Source: Akkermansiaceae bacterium (GTDB lineage: Bacteria; Verrucomicrobiota; Verrucomicrobiia; Verrucomicrobiales; Akkermansiaceae). Taken from it: a stretch of 64,000 bases of DNA. Every line of letters starts with the position of its first letter. Positions within the stretch are counted from its first letter, which is position 1. A model generated the notes under the pieces. That model saw only the letters and a program-made list of their open reading frames with translations, was not told where the DNA came from and did not search any database. The translations under genes were made by a program, and so were the position numbers. The stretch covers positions 86,792 through 150,791 of the forward strand of contig JANRFH010000030.1 in NCBI GenBank assembly GCA_030725745.1, written 5' to 3'. Below are positions 16,175 to 25,643 of this stretch, piece by piece.

Positions 16175-17533
16175 ATGTATTTGCTGAAAAAAGTATTCGA
16201 GCTCAGGGAAAAGACTCACACAGACCACGAGAAGCCCTTCTTGGCGCACCTTGAGGATCTGCGCGTGATGGTGTTCCGCATCGTCATCACCCTGACCATC
16301 TCCGTCATCGTCTGCTTCGCTTTTCAGGAGCATCTCATGGATATCCTCCGCAAGCCTGCCGAGGAGGTCATGCTCATCAAGCAGCAGGCAACGATGCCAG
16401 ATGCCAAAAAACACGTGGGCATCAAGGTGCCGACCGTAGCCCAGTGGAACGAAGCCAAGGACATCGAAAATACCGCCAAAAGCCTCGATCCTGAGCAGAG
16501 GGCGAAATTTTACGAAGCGCTAGGAGATCCGAGAATGGAGTTCCACGCGCGCAGTGTAGCCCTCCTGCGCGCGGCCAAGTCACTACCAGAGGAAAAACGG
16601 CAAGCGTTCATCAAAGGGCTCGATGTGGGCAAAGAAATGACAATCCAGCTCAACGCCTTGCTTGAATCGAATCCCGAAACGGATGCCAGTGCCGGATCCA
16701 ACATCCGCATGATGTCCGCGCTGAAGCCCACCGAGACCTTCATGCTCTCGATGAAGCTCGCCTTATTCGCAGGCATTGTCCTCGCCTTCCCACTCCTGCT
16801 CATGTTTGTGCTGCAGTTCATTCTCCCCGGCCTGCACGCCAAGGAGCGAAAAGTCCTGTGGCCAGCGATGACCATCGGCTTCGGCCTTTTCCTCGGCGGT
16901 GTCCTTTTCGCCTACTTCCTCGTCCTGCCAAAGGCGCTCACATTCTTCTACGAATGGAGCGGCGACCTCGGAGTATCTAACGACTGGCGCATCGGTGAAT
17001 ACATCACTTTCGCCACTCAGTTCACTTTACTTTTCGGCGTTTCCTTCGAGCTACCCGTCGTGGTCATGGTGCTGGTGAAGCTCGGCCTCCTCACCTACGA
17101 CAGCATGGCGCGCACCCGCACCTACGCCATCATCGCCATCTACGTCGCCGCAGCCATCATCACCCCCACTCCGGACATCATGACCCTGAACCTTATGGCC
17201 GTCCCGATGCTCGTCCTCTACGAAATCTGTATCTGGCTCGCCTACTTCGACCGTAAAAAACAACGCAAGCGCGAAGCAGAGGAAGAGCAGGAAGAAATCG
17301 AACGCAGGCTCGAGAGATCGCGTGAAATGAAAGATCGCGAGGACTCAGATGTCCACGAATACAGCGACGACCATGCCGAGGACACAGAAGAAGAAGGAGA
17401 CCACGGCTGGGACGAAGATTACCAACACGAAAGCGACCTCGAAGACCACGAGGAATGGACGGAGCCAGATGATGCCGTAACCGGCGATAGCACGCCTCCA
17501 AAAGACGACAACGAACCTAAAAAAGAAGACTGA
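16175..17533 (+). CDS. tatC: Sec-independent protein translocase TatC with enlarged first periplasmic loop and acidic tail
   Basis: KPFLAHLEDLRVMVFRIV...; FPLLLMFVLQFILPGLHAKERK; VTPTPDIMT-like IITPTPDIMTLNLMAVPMLVLYE. Confidence 0.9.
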   Translation: MYLLKKVFELREKTHTDHEKPFLAHLEDLRVMVFRIVITLTISVIVCFAFQEHLMDILRKPAEEVMLIKQQATMPDAKKHVGIKVPTVAQWNEAKDIENTAKSLDPEQRAKFYEALGDPRMEFHARSVALLRAAKSLPEEKRQAFIKGLDVGKEMTIQLNALLESNPETDASAGSNIRMMSALKPTETFMLSMKLALFAGIVLAFPLLLMFVLQFILPGLHAKERKVLWPAMTIGFGLFLGGVLFAYFLVLPKALTFFYEWSGDLGVSNDWRIGEYITFATQFTLLFGVSFELPVVVMVLVKLGLLTYDSMARTRTYAIIAIYVAAAIITPTPDIMTLNLMAVPMLVLYEICIWLAYFDRKKQRKREAEEEQEEIERRLERSREMKDREDSDVHEYSDDHAEDTEEEGDHGWDEDYQHESDLEDHEEWTEPDDAVTGDSTPPKDDNEPKKED

Positions 17534-18399
17534 TGCCCGCCGCCACAACCGAGTCAAATGAAGTCAGCCAGAAATCTCCCTTCGCTGGCTGCGCGATCCT
17601 CATCGCCGCCGTCGCGGTGATGCTTTTCCTAATCATTTTTTCGGTCACCGTCCTCTTCCGCCAGTATAATGAGATCGCCAAGTTCACCGCTGAGGAGCCA
17701 GAGCCCCTCGCCATCGAGAACCTCGAAAACAGGGAATCCGAGCTCAATGCCCTCGCCGAAAAGCTCGAAGCCTTCCGCCAATCTGTCACTGATGGCGAAA
17801 CCGCCGCTCTCGAGCTGAACGCGGATGAGATCAACCTCGCCATCGCCGCCTACGAGCCTTTCAAGGATCTTCGCGGCACATTCCGAGTTTCCGAAATCAC
17901 ACCGGAAGCCCTGCGGGCAAAAATTTCCTTCCAACTCAACGGCAAACCCCGACTCGCAAAAGAAGGAGAAACAGGCTGGATGGCCTCTGATCCACGTTAC
18001 CTAAACGCCACCATGATCACCGTGCCCGGCCTTCTGCAGAAAGAAGTCATCTTACAAATTCGCCATATCTTGGTCGAAGGCGCAGAGGTGGCTCCGCAGT
18101 TTGAAGAGCAGATGTCACCCTACCGCATTGCCGAGCGATACATTGGCACTGAGGGAATAGGCACCGTCATGGAGCAACTAACCACCGTCGAGCTGGACGA
18201 GGGAGTCATTCGTTTCGTCAAAACCAAAGGCGAAGTCCCAGCCGATACCGTCACCAACGAGCAGGTCGATGTCGCAAGTAAACGTTTCTTTACCTTCTTC
18301 GGCATAGCCGCCTGCATCTTCCTTCTTTTCGCAGGCACCGTCATCTTCGTCTCACTTCACTTGAAAAAATCACGAGATGTCGGAGTATCAGAATCATGA
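17533..18399 (+). CDS. Hypothetical membrane protein with TM segments at both ends
   Basis: 288 aa; ATG overlaps the tatC stop codon. Confidence 0.65.
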   Translation: MPAATTESNEVSQKSPFAGCAILIAAVAVMLFLIIFSVTVLFRQYNEIAKFTAEEPEPLAIENLENRESELNALAEKLEAFRQSVTDGETAALELNADEINLAIAAYEPFKDLRGTFRVSEITPEALRAKISFQLNGKPRLAKEGETGWMASDPRYLNATMITVPGLLQKEVILQIRHILVEGAEVAPQFEEQMSPYRIAERYIGTEGIGTVMEQLTTVELDEGVIRFVKTKGEVPADTVTNEQVDVASKRFFTFFGIAACIFLLFAGTVIFVSLHLKKSRDVGVSES

Positions 18400-19613
18400 A
18401 GCTTCAAAAACTGTGCACAATCTTGCTACTGGCCTGCCTACCTGCGACCGCCAAGGAAACACCAGCTGCCACCCCCGACGCCCCAAAAACACAGGCTAAT
18501 GCCACCAAGGAGGAAACCTCAACCTTGGAAGCCCTTAACAAGCTCGCGGAGGAAAGGCTCAAGCAGGAAACCACCGATCTACGCGCTGAGATCGAGAAAC
18601 TCAAACTAGAGCGCCAGCTCATCACCGAGCGCCTCGCCCTAGAAGCAACCAAACGCGATGAAGCCATAAAAGACGCCGTCTCCGAGACCGAAATGGAGAT
18701 CGCACGCCTCACACGCGAGACCTCCGCCGCACAAATGCGCGCCGAGAAACTCGCCGCAGACCTCAAAAGCGCGCAAAGCGAATCCGCCCTCAAGCTCACA
18801 CGCCTCGAAAACGAAATCAGAGCCATCCAGACTGAGGAAAAACGCGATTCCTTCGCAGATTCCGATCCCGTTTATCTAGAGTCTCCGCTCCGCGATGACG
18901 GCATCCTCGTCATTTCAGACCGTCGCATCCCACTCAACGGTATGATCACAACCGATACTGCGGATTTCGTCACAAGCCGCATCGATTTCTGGAACAACCG
19001 CGACAAGAAACTCCCCATCTTCATCGTCATCGACTACTGCCCCGGCGGCTCAGTCATGGCCGGCTACCAGATTCTCAAAGCCATGGAGTCAAGCTCCGCG
19101 CCCATCCATGTCGTCGTGAAAAGTTTCGCCGCATCCATGGCCGCCTGCATCACCACGCTAGCAGAAGAAAGCTATGCCTACCCGAACGCCGTAATCCTCC
19201 ACCACCAGATCAGCTCCCAGATCATCCTCGCCCAGCTCAACCTCACCGAGCAAAAGGAATTCTATGAAGAAAGCCAGCGCTGGTGGAAACGCCTCGCCGC
19301 ACCCGTAGCAAAAAAAATGGGTATCACCACCGATGAACTCATCGAAAAAATGTACGCTCGCTCATCAAACGGTGACTGGAGCGAATTCGCCGACGAAGCA
19401 GTGAAGCTCAAGTGGGTCAACCACATCGTCGATGGCATCATCGAAAGCTCCATCACGGTAAATCCCGATAAAGAAAAGAAATCCGATGACAGCAAGCAGG
19501 CACTCACCGAGCAGGTTGATTCTGAAGGTAAGCCCTTCGTCTTTCTCCCCCGCCTCAATCCCAAGGACGTCTATTTCCTCTACAATCCGGACGGCTACTA
19601 CCGCACACGATGA
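18396..19613 (+). CDS. Predicted exported ClpP/SppA-class serine protease-like protein with N-terminal coiled coil
   Basis: Signal peptide MKLQKLCTILLLACLPATA; ~110 aa coiled coil; ClpP-like core IFIVIDYCPGGSVMAGYQILKAM, VVKSFAASMAACITTLA (Ser), NAVILHHQIS (His). Confidence 0.75.
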   Translation: MKLQKLCTILLLACLPATAKETPAATPDAPKTQANATKEETSTLEALNKLAEERLKQETTDLRAEIEKLKLERQLITERLALEATKRDEAIKDAVSETEMEIARLTRETSAAQMRAEKLAADLKSAQSESALKLTRLENEIRAIQTEEKRDSFADSDPVYLESPLRDDGILVISDRRIPLNGMITTDTADFVTSRIDFWNNRDKKLPIFIVIDYCPGGSVMAGYQILKAMESSSAPIHVVVKSFAASMAACITTLAEESYAYPNAVILHHQISSQIILAQLNLTEQKEFYEESQRWWKRLAAPVAKKMGITTDELIEKMYARSSNGDWSEFADEAVKLKWVNHIVDGIIESSITVNPDKEKKSDDSKQALTEQVDSEGKPFVFLPRLNPKDVYFLYNPDGYYRTR

Positions 19614-20395
19614 GCTCCCTTGAGGACGAGTTTCCCGATGTCATCTCCAAGGCCATGCTCGGCCACGGGATCGATACGGCCATTCTAGCCGCAAAAACCG
19701 AAGCCACTCCCGCCGCCATCACTTCATTGCTGGATGGTGAAATGGATGCCCCCACCGTCTCACTCATTTCACCTGCCCTCGGCCTAGGCCCCGCCGCGCT
19801 CATTTCACTCCCAAGCTACCTGCCAGAACCGCTCGCCATCGAAGGCATACGCAGAATCGAAGTTCCCTTCGGGCAATGGATGGTAAACGCATGGCTCATC
19901 GAAAAAGACGGCACCACCCTCCTTTTCGACACCGGCCATCGCCCGAATGACGTTTTTGAAAACCTTCACGGCACTTCGCCAGAAGCTGTTTTTATCACCC
20001 ACGATCACCCCGATCACATCGGAGGAGTGGATACCTTGCGCAAAAAAGGACTAACAATTATCAACGAAACCGAAGCCCTCAATCGGGAAAAATTTACCTA
20101 CGGCAGCCTCACCATCACCGCCACAGATCTCTCCGGCCACAAAACACCCACCGCCGGATATTTCATCGAAGGTATGGGTGAAAAAATCCTCATCTCAGGA
20201 GACGCCATCTTCGCAGGCTCCATTGGTAGATGCCAAAACCCCGCAGCCCTTCAAACGGCTTTTGACAACCTCCACCGCGTCCTCACCCAAGCCGGAGACG
20301 ACTGCATCATCCTCCCCGGCCACGGCCCTGCCACCACCGTCGCACAAGAGCGTGCCTCGAATCCCTTCATCGCTACCGCAAAATACTTGCATTAA
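19610..20395 (+). CDS. MBL-fold metallohydrolase with N-terminal HTH-like segment
   Basis: FITHDHPDHIGGVDTL; ILISGDAIFAGSIG; ILPGHGPATTV; N-terminus GIDTAILAAKTEATPAAITSLLDGEMDAPTVSLIS resembles an XRE-type HTH. Confidence 0.75.
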   Translation: MSSLEDEFPDVISKAMLGHGIDTAILAAKTEATPAAITSLLDGEMDAPTVSLISPALGLGPAALISLPSYLPEPLAIEGIRRIEVPFGQWMVNAWLIEKDGTTLLFDTGHRPNDVFENLHGTSPEAVFITHDHPDHIGGVDTLRKKGLTIINETEALNREKFTYGSLTITATDLSGHKTPTAGYFIEGMGEKILISGDAIFAGSIGRCQNPAALQTAFDNLHRVLTQAGDDCIILPGHGPATTVAQERASNPFIATAKYLH

Positions 20396-20420
20396 CAAAA
20401 ACCCGTCGCACACTCTCTTC

Positions 20421-21296
20421 ATGAATTTGCGCGGACTCCTCCTCTCCATATTTCTCGCACCACTCGCTTCCGCAGAGCTGAAAGTCGTTTCACTCCATCC
20501 CCTCATCGGCGATCTCCTTCGTCAGGTGGGTGGCGATAAGATCGAAGTCATCGATCTCATCGGAGCCAACGGCGATCCCCACAGCTTCGAGCCTCAGGCA
20601 AAGGATCTCGCCGCCGCCGAGAGTGCAGAAATCTATTTCGTCTCAGGAATGGAACTTGAAACCTACCTGCCAGAACTCAAAACCGTCCTCGGAGACCGCG
20701 CCCGCATCGTCGAGGTCGGATCCACCCTCCCCTCACTCCACGGTGCCTGCAACCACGAAGGCCACGAACACAACCACGAGCACGAGATTGATCCCCATTG
20801 GTGGCACTCCATCGACCTCTTCCGCCGCGCGGCAGGCATTGTCGAAGTAGAGCTTTCCAAACAAAGCCCCGAAGATGCAGCAACATTCGCTACCAACGCC
20901 GCAGCCTACCGCGGGGAACTCGATGAGTTGGAAAAATGGGTAAAAAGAGAAGTCATCCGCATCCCGCGTGATGCCCGCAAGCTCGCCACTGCCCACGCCG
21001 CTTTCCAATATTTCTGTGAAGCCTACGGCTTTGAATCCTTTTCCGTTCAGGGTCTCAACCGCGAGCAGATGCCGGATGCGGTCACCCTCGCCAAGCTCAT
21101 CGCCACTCTCGAAGAGGAAAAAGTCGCCGCCATTTTCCCTGAAAAGGAATCCAACCCGAAAATGCTCCAGAGTCTCACCCGCGACACTGGCATCAAGCTC
21201 GGCGGCGAACTCATTGCCGATGGACGAGGTGTCACCTCCTACAAGGACATGATGCGAGCCAACGTCACCGCCATCGTTGCCGGACTCTCAAAATAG
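20421..21296 (+). CDS. Zn/Mn ABC transporter substrate-binding protein (ZnuA-like)
   Basis: Signal peptide; HPLIGDLLRQVGGDKIEVIDLIGANGDPHSFEP; His-rich HEGHEHNHEHEIDPHWWHS. Start moved to ATG at 20421. Confidence 0.85.
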   Translation: MNLRGLLLSIFLAPLASAELKVVSLHPLIGDLLRQVGGDKIEVIDLIGANGDPHSFEPQAKDLAAAESAEIYFVSGMELETYLPELKTVLGDRARIVEVGSTLPSLHGACNHEGHEHNHEHEIDPHWWHSIDLFRRAAGIVEVELSKQSPEDAATFATNAAAYRGELDELEKWVKREVIRIPRDARKLATAHAAFQYFCEAYGFESFSVQGLNREQMPDAVTLAKLIATLEEEKVAAIFPEKESNPKMLQSLTRDTGIKLGGELIADGRGVTSYKDMMRANVTAIVAGLSK

Positions 21297-21357
21297 ACCC
21301 GGCATCATCTAAACGTGTGGTTGCAGCACTCTACGTGTATCCTAATTTAGGAGAATT

Positions 21358-22221
21358 ATGAAAGCCCGCCTCCTGCGCAACATCGTTGTATCCGCCACCA
21401 TACTCACCCATTGCGCATTGTCGCAGGAAGAGCCGCCTGCATACTTCGGCAGTGCCACGGAATTCACCGGACTCACGGGAAATCTCTACGATCTCAAGGT
21501 TGGCTCCGATGGTGATTTCACCGATGTCGCGCCGAATGGAAGCGTCAAATACGAAGAATGCTACGAAGCGATCGAGGATCTTGCCCGCAAAGGCTTCCGC
21601 CAGAAAGACCTCGACGAATACAGCATCGGAGACACCACCTGTGACTTCAAAGCTCTAGCCATCAAATACACTGAGGCCTCTATCGCCCCAGTGGCTTTCG
21701 GATCACCGGAAATCAAGCCCACCGGAATTATCATTGTTTATAAAGGCGTTGTCGAAGAAGCACCCGAAGAAGAAATCCGCTTCGCTGGATGGTTCGATGA
21801 CGCGATGCTCGTCCTCGTCAATGACGAGGTCGTCTTCTACACCGCATGGCGCGAAGACAAGACCCGCTACAAATCCAAAGAATTCGGAAATCAACGCGCG
21901 GCCAAAATCAAGGAAACCGGCGGATTGACCGGCATCGGCGATGCCTACGGAGAATACATCCAACTCAAGAAAGGTGACACACTCCAGATCGTCGTCGCTG
22001 AAATCCCCGGAGGCAACATCGGCGGAACCCTTAAAGTGCAGGTCAAGGACAAGCACTACAAAGACGACAAGCACGATGATCCGATCCTCCACCCCTTCGT
22101 CGCTGGTGAACTCTCGCGTGATGATGAAAAAGTGCTCGAGGAATCCGGCATCGAGTTCGATCTCCGCCAGATTCCCGAATTCAAATTTTCCACCGGAGCG
22201 CCCGCGCCTGAAGAAGAATGA
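21358..22221 (+). CDS. Secreted hypothetical protein
   Basis: 287 aa, signal peptide, AGGAG just upstream of the ATG. Confidence 0.6.
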   Translation: MKARLLRNIVVSATILTHCALSQEEPPAYFGSATEFTGLTGNLYDLKVGSDGDFTDVAPNGSVKYEECYEAIEDLARKGFRQKDLDEYSIGDTTCDFKALAIKYTEASIAPVAFGSPEIKPTGIIIVYKGVVEEAPEEEIRFAGWFDDAMLVLVNDEVVFYTAWREDKTRYKSKEFGNQRAAKIKETGGLTGIGDAYGEYIQLKKGDTLQIVVAEIPGGNIGGTLKVQVKDKHYKDDKHDDPILHPFVAGELSRDDEKVLEESGIEFDLRQIPEFKFSTGAPAPEEE

Positions 22222-23763
22222 ATGATGGAAATACTCAATCCTAAAGCAAAGGTGCTGGCACTTGCCGCGTCATTCGCGCTCGCTCTTTCGGCTCATGCAA
22301 AAGCCGAAATCACACCCGCCCGCGTCTTCGGCTCGGACATGGTGCTGCAATGTGAAGCGCCGATTCGCGTGTGGGGAACAGCCGAAAATGGCACAACCGT
22401 AACCATCACGCTCGGGAAAGAAACTCTCGAAGCAAAGGCTGATGCATCAGGAAGATGGCTCGCCACTTTCCCTCCCCGCAAGGCCTCTACGGAGCCTATT
22501 TCGCTCACTATCAACGAACACCAGTTCACCAACATCCTCATCGGCGAGGTATGGATTTGCTCCGGCCAATCCAACATGAAATTCACCCTGAATGCCTCTG
22601 AAGTAAATCCGGATCTCCGCAAGAAGGCAACGAACGACAAACTCAGGCTACTTGTGCACGAAGGGCTGCCGCTGGTCGCAAAGAACGGCTACAATGAGGA
22701 GCAGTTGAAGCGATGCAACGTCGACACATTCTTCAATGCCAAGTGGAGTACCAGCACTCCAAAAACCGCAGGCAGTGCCTCCGCCGTCGGCTGGATCTTC
22801 GGCAACGGTCTCCAGCGCGAAATGGACGTCCCGGTCGGCATCATCCAGATCGCCGTCGGCGGCTCCGCGATGAACAACTGGATCGCCCCAGAAACAGCGA
22901 AAAAACATCCATTCACCGCATCGCTCTACGAGAAAGACTGGCTCACCAACGAGGATGTTTACGAAGCCCACCGCACACGCGGAGCTGATGCATTGAAGAA
23001 CGTCATCAAAAAAGGCGAGCCATACATCATTGGCAAAACCCCCTACCGCTGGCTTTGCGAACCCGGCTTCCTTTACGAGGCCAGCATCGCCCCGCTCAAG
23101 GGACTCTCTTTCCGTGGAATCGTCTGGTATCAGGGCGAATCGGATGCCTACAGCACCGAGTCCACCGCTGCCGCATCTGAACTTTTCCCGCTATTGATCG
23201 GATCATGGCGTGACCAACTGGACGCAGAGGATTCCAAATTCATCTACGTCCAACTCCCCGGCCACAAAGCCACCAACTGGCCGCGATTCAGGGAGAACCA
23301 ACGCCTCACCGAAAGCAAACTTCCGAACCTCTCCATGGTTGTCACCATCGACCTCGGATCGGAAGCCAACATCCACCCCAAGGACAAACAACCCATCGGC
23401 GAACGCGTGCTACGCCTGGCGCTGAAAAACACCTACGGCAAGGAAATCACCGGCTTCCCCGAGGTGGAAAACGCCAGCGTCGACAGCAAGGAAATCTCCA
23501 TCAGTTTCCGCGAATGCGGCGAGGGTTTCCTACCAGTCGAAGGAGACATTCCAGGCTTTGAAGTTGCCGACAAAAGCGGTGCCTTTCGCGCGGCATCCGC
23601 CAAGCTTTCATCCCCCGACACGATCACTCTCACCAGCCCCGTTGCAAATCCCACTACCGTCAGATACGGCTGGATGCCCTTTCCAAAACCGGCTTTGAAA
23701 CTCTTCAACAGCGACAAGCTTCCTCTTGGGCCCTTTTCAATGGTGATTGTTGGAAGTGATTAG
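22222..23763 (+). CDS. Sialate O-acetylesterase-like SGNH hydrolase
   Basis: [53 protein letters not shown]. Confidence 0.85.
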   Translation: MMEILNPKAKVLALAASFALALSAHAKAEITPARVFGSDMVLQCEAPIRVWGTAENGTTVTITLGKETLEAKADASGRWLATFPPRKASTEPISLTINEHQFTNILIGEVWICSGQSNMKFTLNASEVNPDLRKKATNDKLRLLVHEGLPLVAKNGYNEEQLKRCNVDTFFNAKWSTSTPKTAGSASAVGWIFGNGLQREMDVPVGIIQIAVGGSAMNNWIAPETAKKHPFTASLYEKDWLTNEDVYEAHRTRGADALKNVIKKGEPYIIGKTPYRWLCEPGFLYEASIAPLKGLSFRGIVWYQGESDAYSTESTAAASELFPLLIGSWRDQLDAEDSKFIYVQLPGHKATNWPRFRENQRLTESKLPNLSMVVTIDLGSEANIHPKDKQPIGERVLRLALKNTYGKEITGFPEVENASVDSKEISISFRECGEGFLPVEGDIPGFEVADKSGAFRAASAKLSSPDTITLTSPVANPTTVRYGWMPFPKPALKLFNSDKLPLGPFSMVIVGSD

Positions 23764-24524
23764 CTGCCTTTCAGCATGAGGCTCACCGGGCAGTGATCGG
23801 AGCCGAGCACGTGGGCGAGGATCGTTGCGTCTTCTAACCTGTCGACGAGCGCAGGAGAAACGCCGAAGTAATCGATTCTCCACCCGACGTTACGCTGCCG
23901 GGCACCACCGCGATATGACCACCAGGAGTAAGCCTCGGTTTTATCGGGGTAGAAATGGCGAAAGGTATCCACGAAACCACTGCCAAGGAGTTCGGTGAAG
24001 CTGGCGCGTTCCTCATCAGAAAAACCCGCGCTCTTGTGGTTTGCAGAGGGGCGGGCGAGGTCGATCTCGTTGTGGGCGACGTTGAGATCTCCGCAGAAAA
24101 TGACGGGTTTCGTTTTCGCCAACTCGTTGAGGTGAAGGCGGAATGCGACGTCCCATTCAAGGCGATAAGGGAGGCGCCGCAGGCCGTCCTGAGCATTGAC
24201 CGTGTATACGTTCACGAGGAAAAAATCCTGATACTCGGCGGTAATGACGCGGCCTTCCTTGTCATGCTCCTCGATGCCGAAGCCATTGGTCACGGAAAGC
24301 GGAGCTTCCTTGGTGAAAATCGCGGTGCCGGAGTAACCGGGTTTTTCGGCGGAGTTCCAGTAAGACTTGTAGCCACCGAATTCTAGGGGCAGCTCAACCT
24401 GTTCCTCGCGGGCTTTGGTTTCCTGCAGGCAGAGGATATCGGGATTTTCGGTAGAGAGGAAACCGGCCATGTCCTTTTTGAGGGCGGCGCGGATGCCATT
24501 GACGTTCCAAGAGATGATTTTCAT
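23760..24524 (-). CDS. xth: Exodeoxyribonuclease III
   Basis: [60 protein letters not shown]. Start set to 24524. Confidence 0.9.
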   Translation of the reverse strand: MKIISWNVNGIRAALKKDMAGFLSTENPDILCLQETKAREEQVELPLEFGGYKSYWNSAEKPGYSGTAIFTKEAPLSVTNGFGIEEHDKEGRVITAEYQDFFLVNVYTVNAQDGLRRLPYRLEWDVAFRLHLNELAKTKPVIFCGDLNVAHNEIDLARPSANHKSAGFSDEERASFTELLGSGFVDTFRHFYPDKTEAYSWWSYRGGARQRNVGWRIDYFGVSPALVDRLEDATILAHVLGSDHCPVSLMLKGS

Positions 24525-24540
24525 AGAATTAGATAGGGTT

Positions 24541-24644
24541 AACCGCGAATGGACACAAATTTTCGCGAATGCTTGGGTTAAAAAACGGATATAAGAAAAG
24601 GCTATTGAAGAAAAATTCGCGAACATTTGCGTCCATTCGCGGTT
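24541..24644. repeat. Family-2 (CGCGAAT) inverted junction repeat
   Basis: Left aaccgcgaatggacacaaattttcgcgaa (24541-24569); right ttcgcgaacatttgcgtccattcgcggtt (24616-24644); 27/29 bases inverted-complementary. Confidence 0.85.
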
Positions 24645-24650
24645 GGAAAT

Positions 24651-25640
24651 TCAGAGGATGAGCATGCAGTCGCCGTAGGAGTAGAAGCGGTATTTTTCTG
24701 CGACAGCTTGACGGTAGGCTTCGAGGGTGAGATCGCGTCCGGCGAAGGCGGAGACGAGCATGATGAGGGTGGATTGGGGGAGGTGGAAGTTCGTGAGCAG
24801 CGCATCTACGGCTTTGAAACGATACGGCGGATGGAGAAAAATATCTGTAGCTCCGGAAAGCGGGCGAGCGGTATCGATTCGCGCGTTTTCCGTAGCGAGG
24901 GACTCAAGGACACGCGTGACCGTGGTGCCGACGGCGATGACGCGCCCGGCTCCGTTGATTTCACCAGCGGCTGCGGGGCTGACGGTGTATTTTTCCGAAT
25001 GCATGACGTGCTCGCCGATGTGATCGACCGATACCGGCCTGAACGTGCCTACGCCGACATGCAGGGTGATGAAATCGTGGCGAATGCGGGCGAGCATTTC
25101 AGGAGTGAAGTGCAGACCGGCGGTGGGTGCAGCGATGGCTCCTTCCTCTTTCGAGAAAACCGTCTGGTAGCGCTCCTTGTCCATGTCCTCATCATCGCGA
25201 CCCATGTAATGCGGTAGCGCGAGGTGCCCGTGTGTGTGGAGATCGACTAGTGACTCCCACTCGATGATGCGGTCGCCGTTTTCGAGAACTTCTACGACAG
25301 TCCCAGTAATTCCGCCCACAGTGGTTATGCGACCTAGTTTCATGCGTTTTCCTGGCTTGGCGAGGCAGCGCCAGAGGGTGGGTGAAAGCTGGTCGAGGCA
25401 GAGGAGTTCAGTCCGGCCGTCATCGGAAAAAACACGTGCGGGGATGACGCGGGTGTTATTGAGGACGAGCAGGTCTTCAGGGCGCAAAAAGCTCTCAAAA
25501 TCCGCGAACATGCGGTGCTCAATCGTTCCACTTTCCCGGTGGATGACCAGCATGCGAGAGGCGGCACGATCCGCGAGCGGGCGGGAAGCGATGAGCTCCG
25601 GCGGGAGTTCGTAATCGTAGTCTTTGGTGAAGAGGGACAC
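24651..25640 (-). CDS. queA: tRNA preQ1(34) S-adenosylmethionine ribosyltransferase-isomerase
   Basis: YDYELPPELIASRPLADRAASRMLVI; GAIAAPTAGLHFTPEML; FLHPPYRFKAVDALLTNFHLPQSTLIMLVSAFAG. Confidence 0.95.
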   Translation of the reverse strand: MSLFTKDYDYELPPELIASRPLADRAASRMLVIHRESGTIEHRMFADFESFLRPEDLLVLNNTRVIPARVFSDDGRTELLCLDQLSPTLWRCLAKPGKRMKLGRITTVGGITGTVVEVLENGDRIIEWESLVDLHTHGHLALPHYMGRDDEDMDKERYQTVFSKEEGAIAAPTAGLHFTPEMLARIRHDFITLHVGVGTFRPVSVDHIGEHVMHSEKYTVSPAAAGEINGAGRVIAVGTTVTRVLESLATENARIDTARPLSGATDIFLHPPYRFKAVDALLTNFHLPQSTLIMLVSAFAGRDLTLEAYRQAVAEKYRFYSYGDCMLIL

Positions 25641-25643
25641 GGG

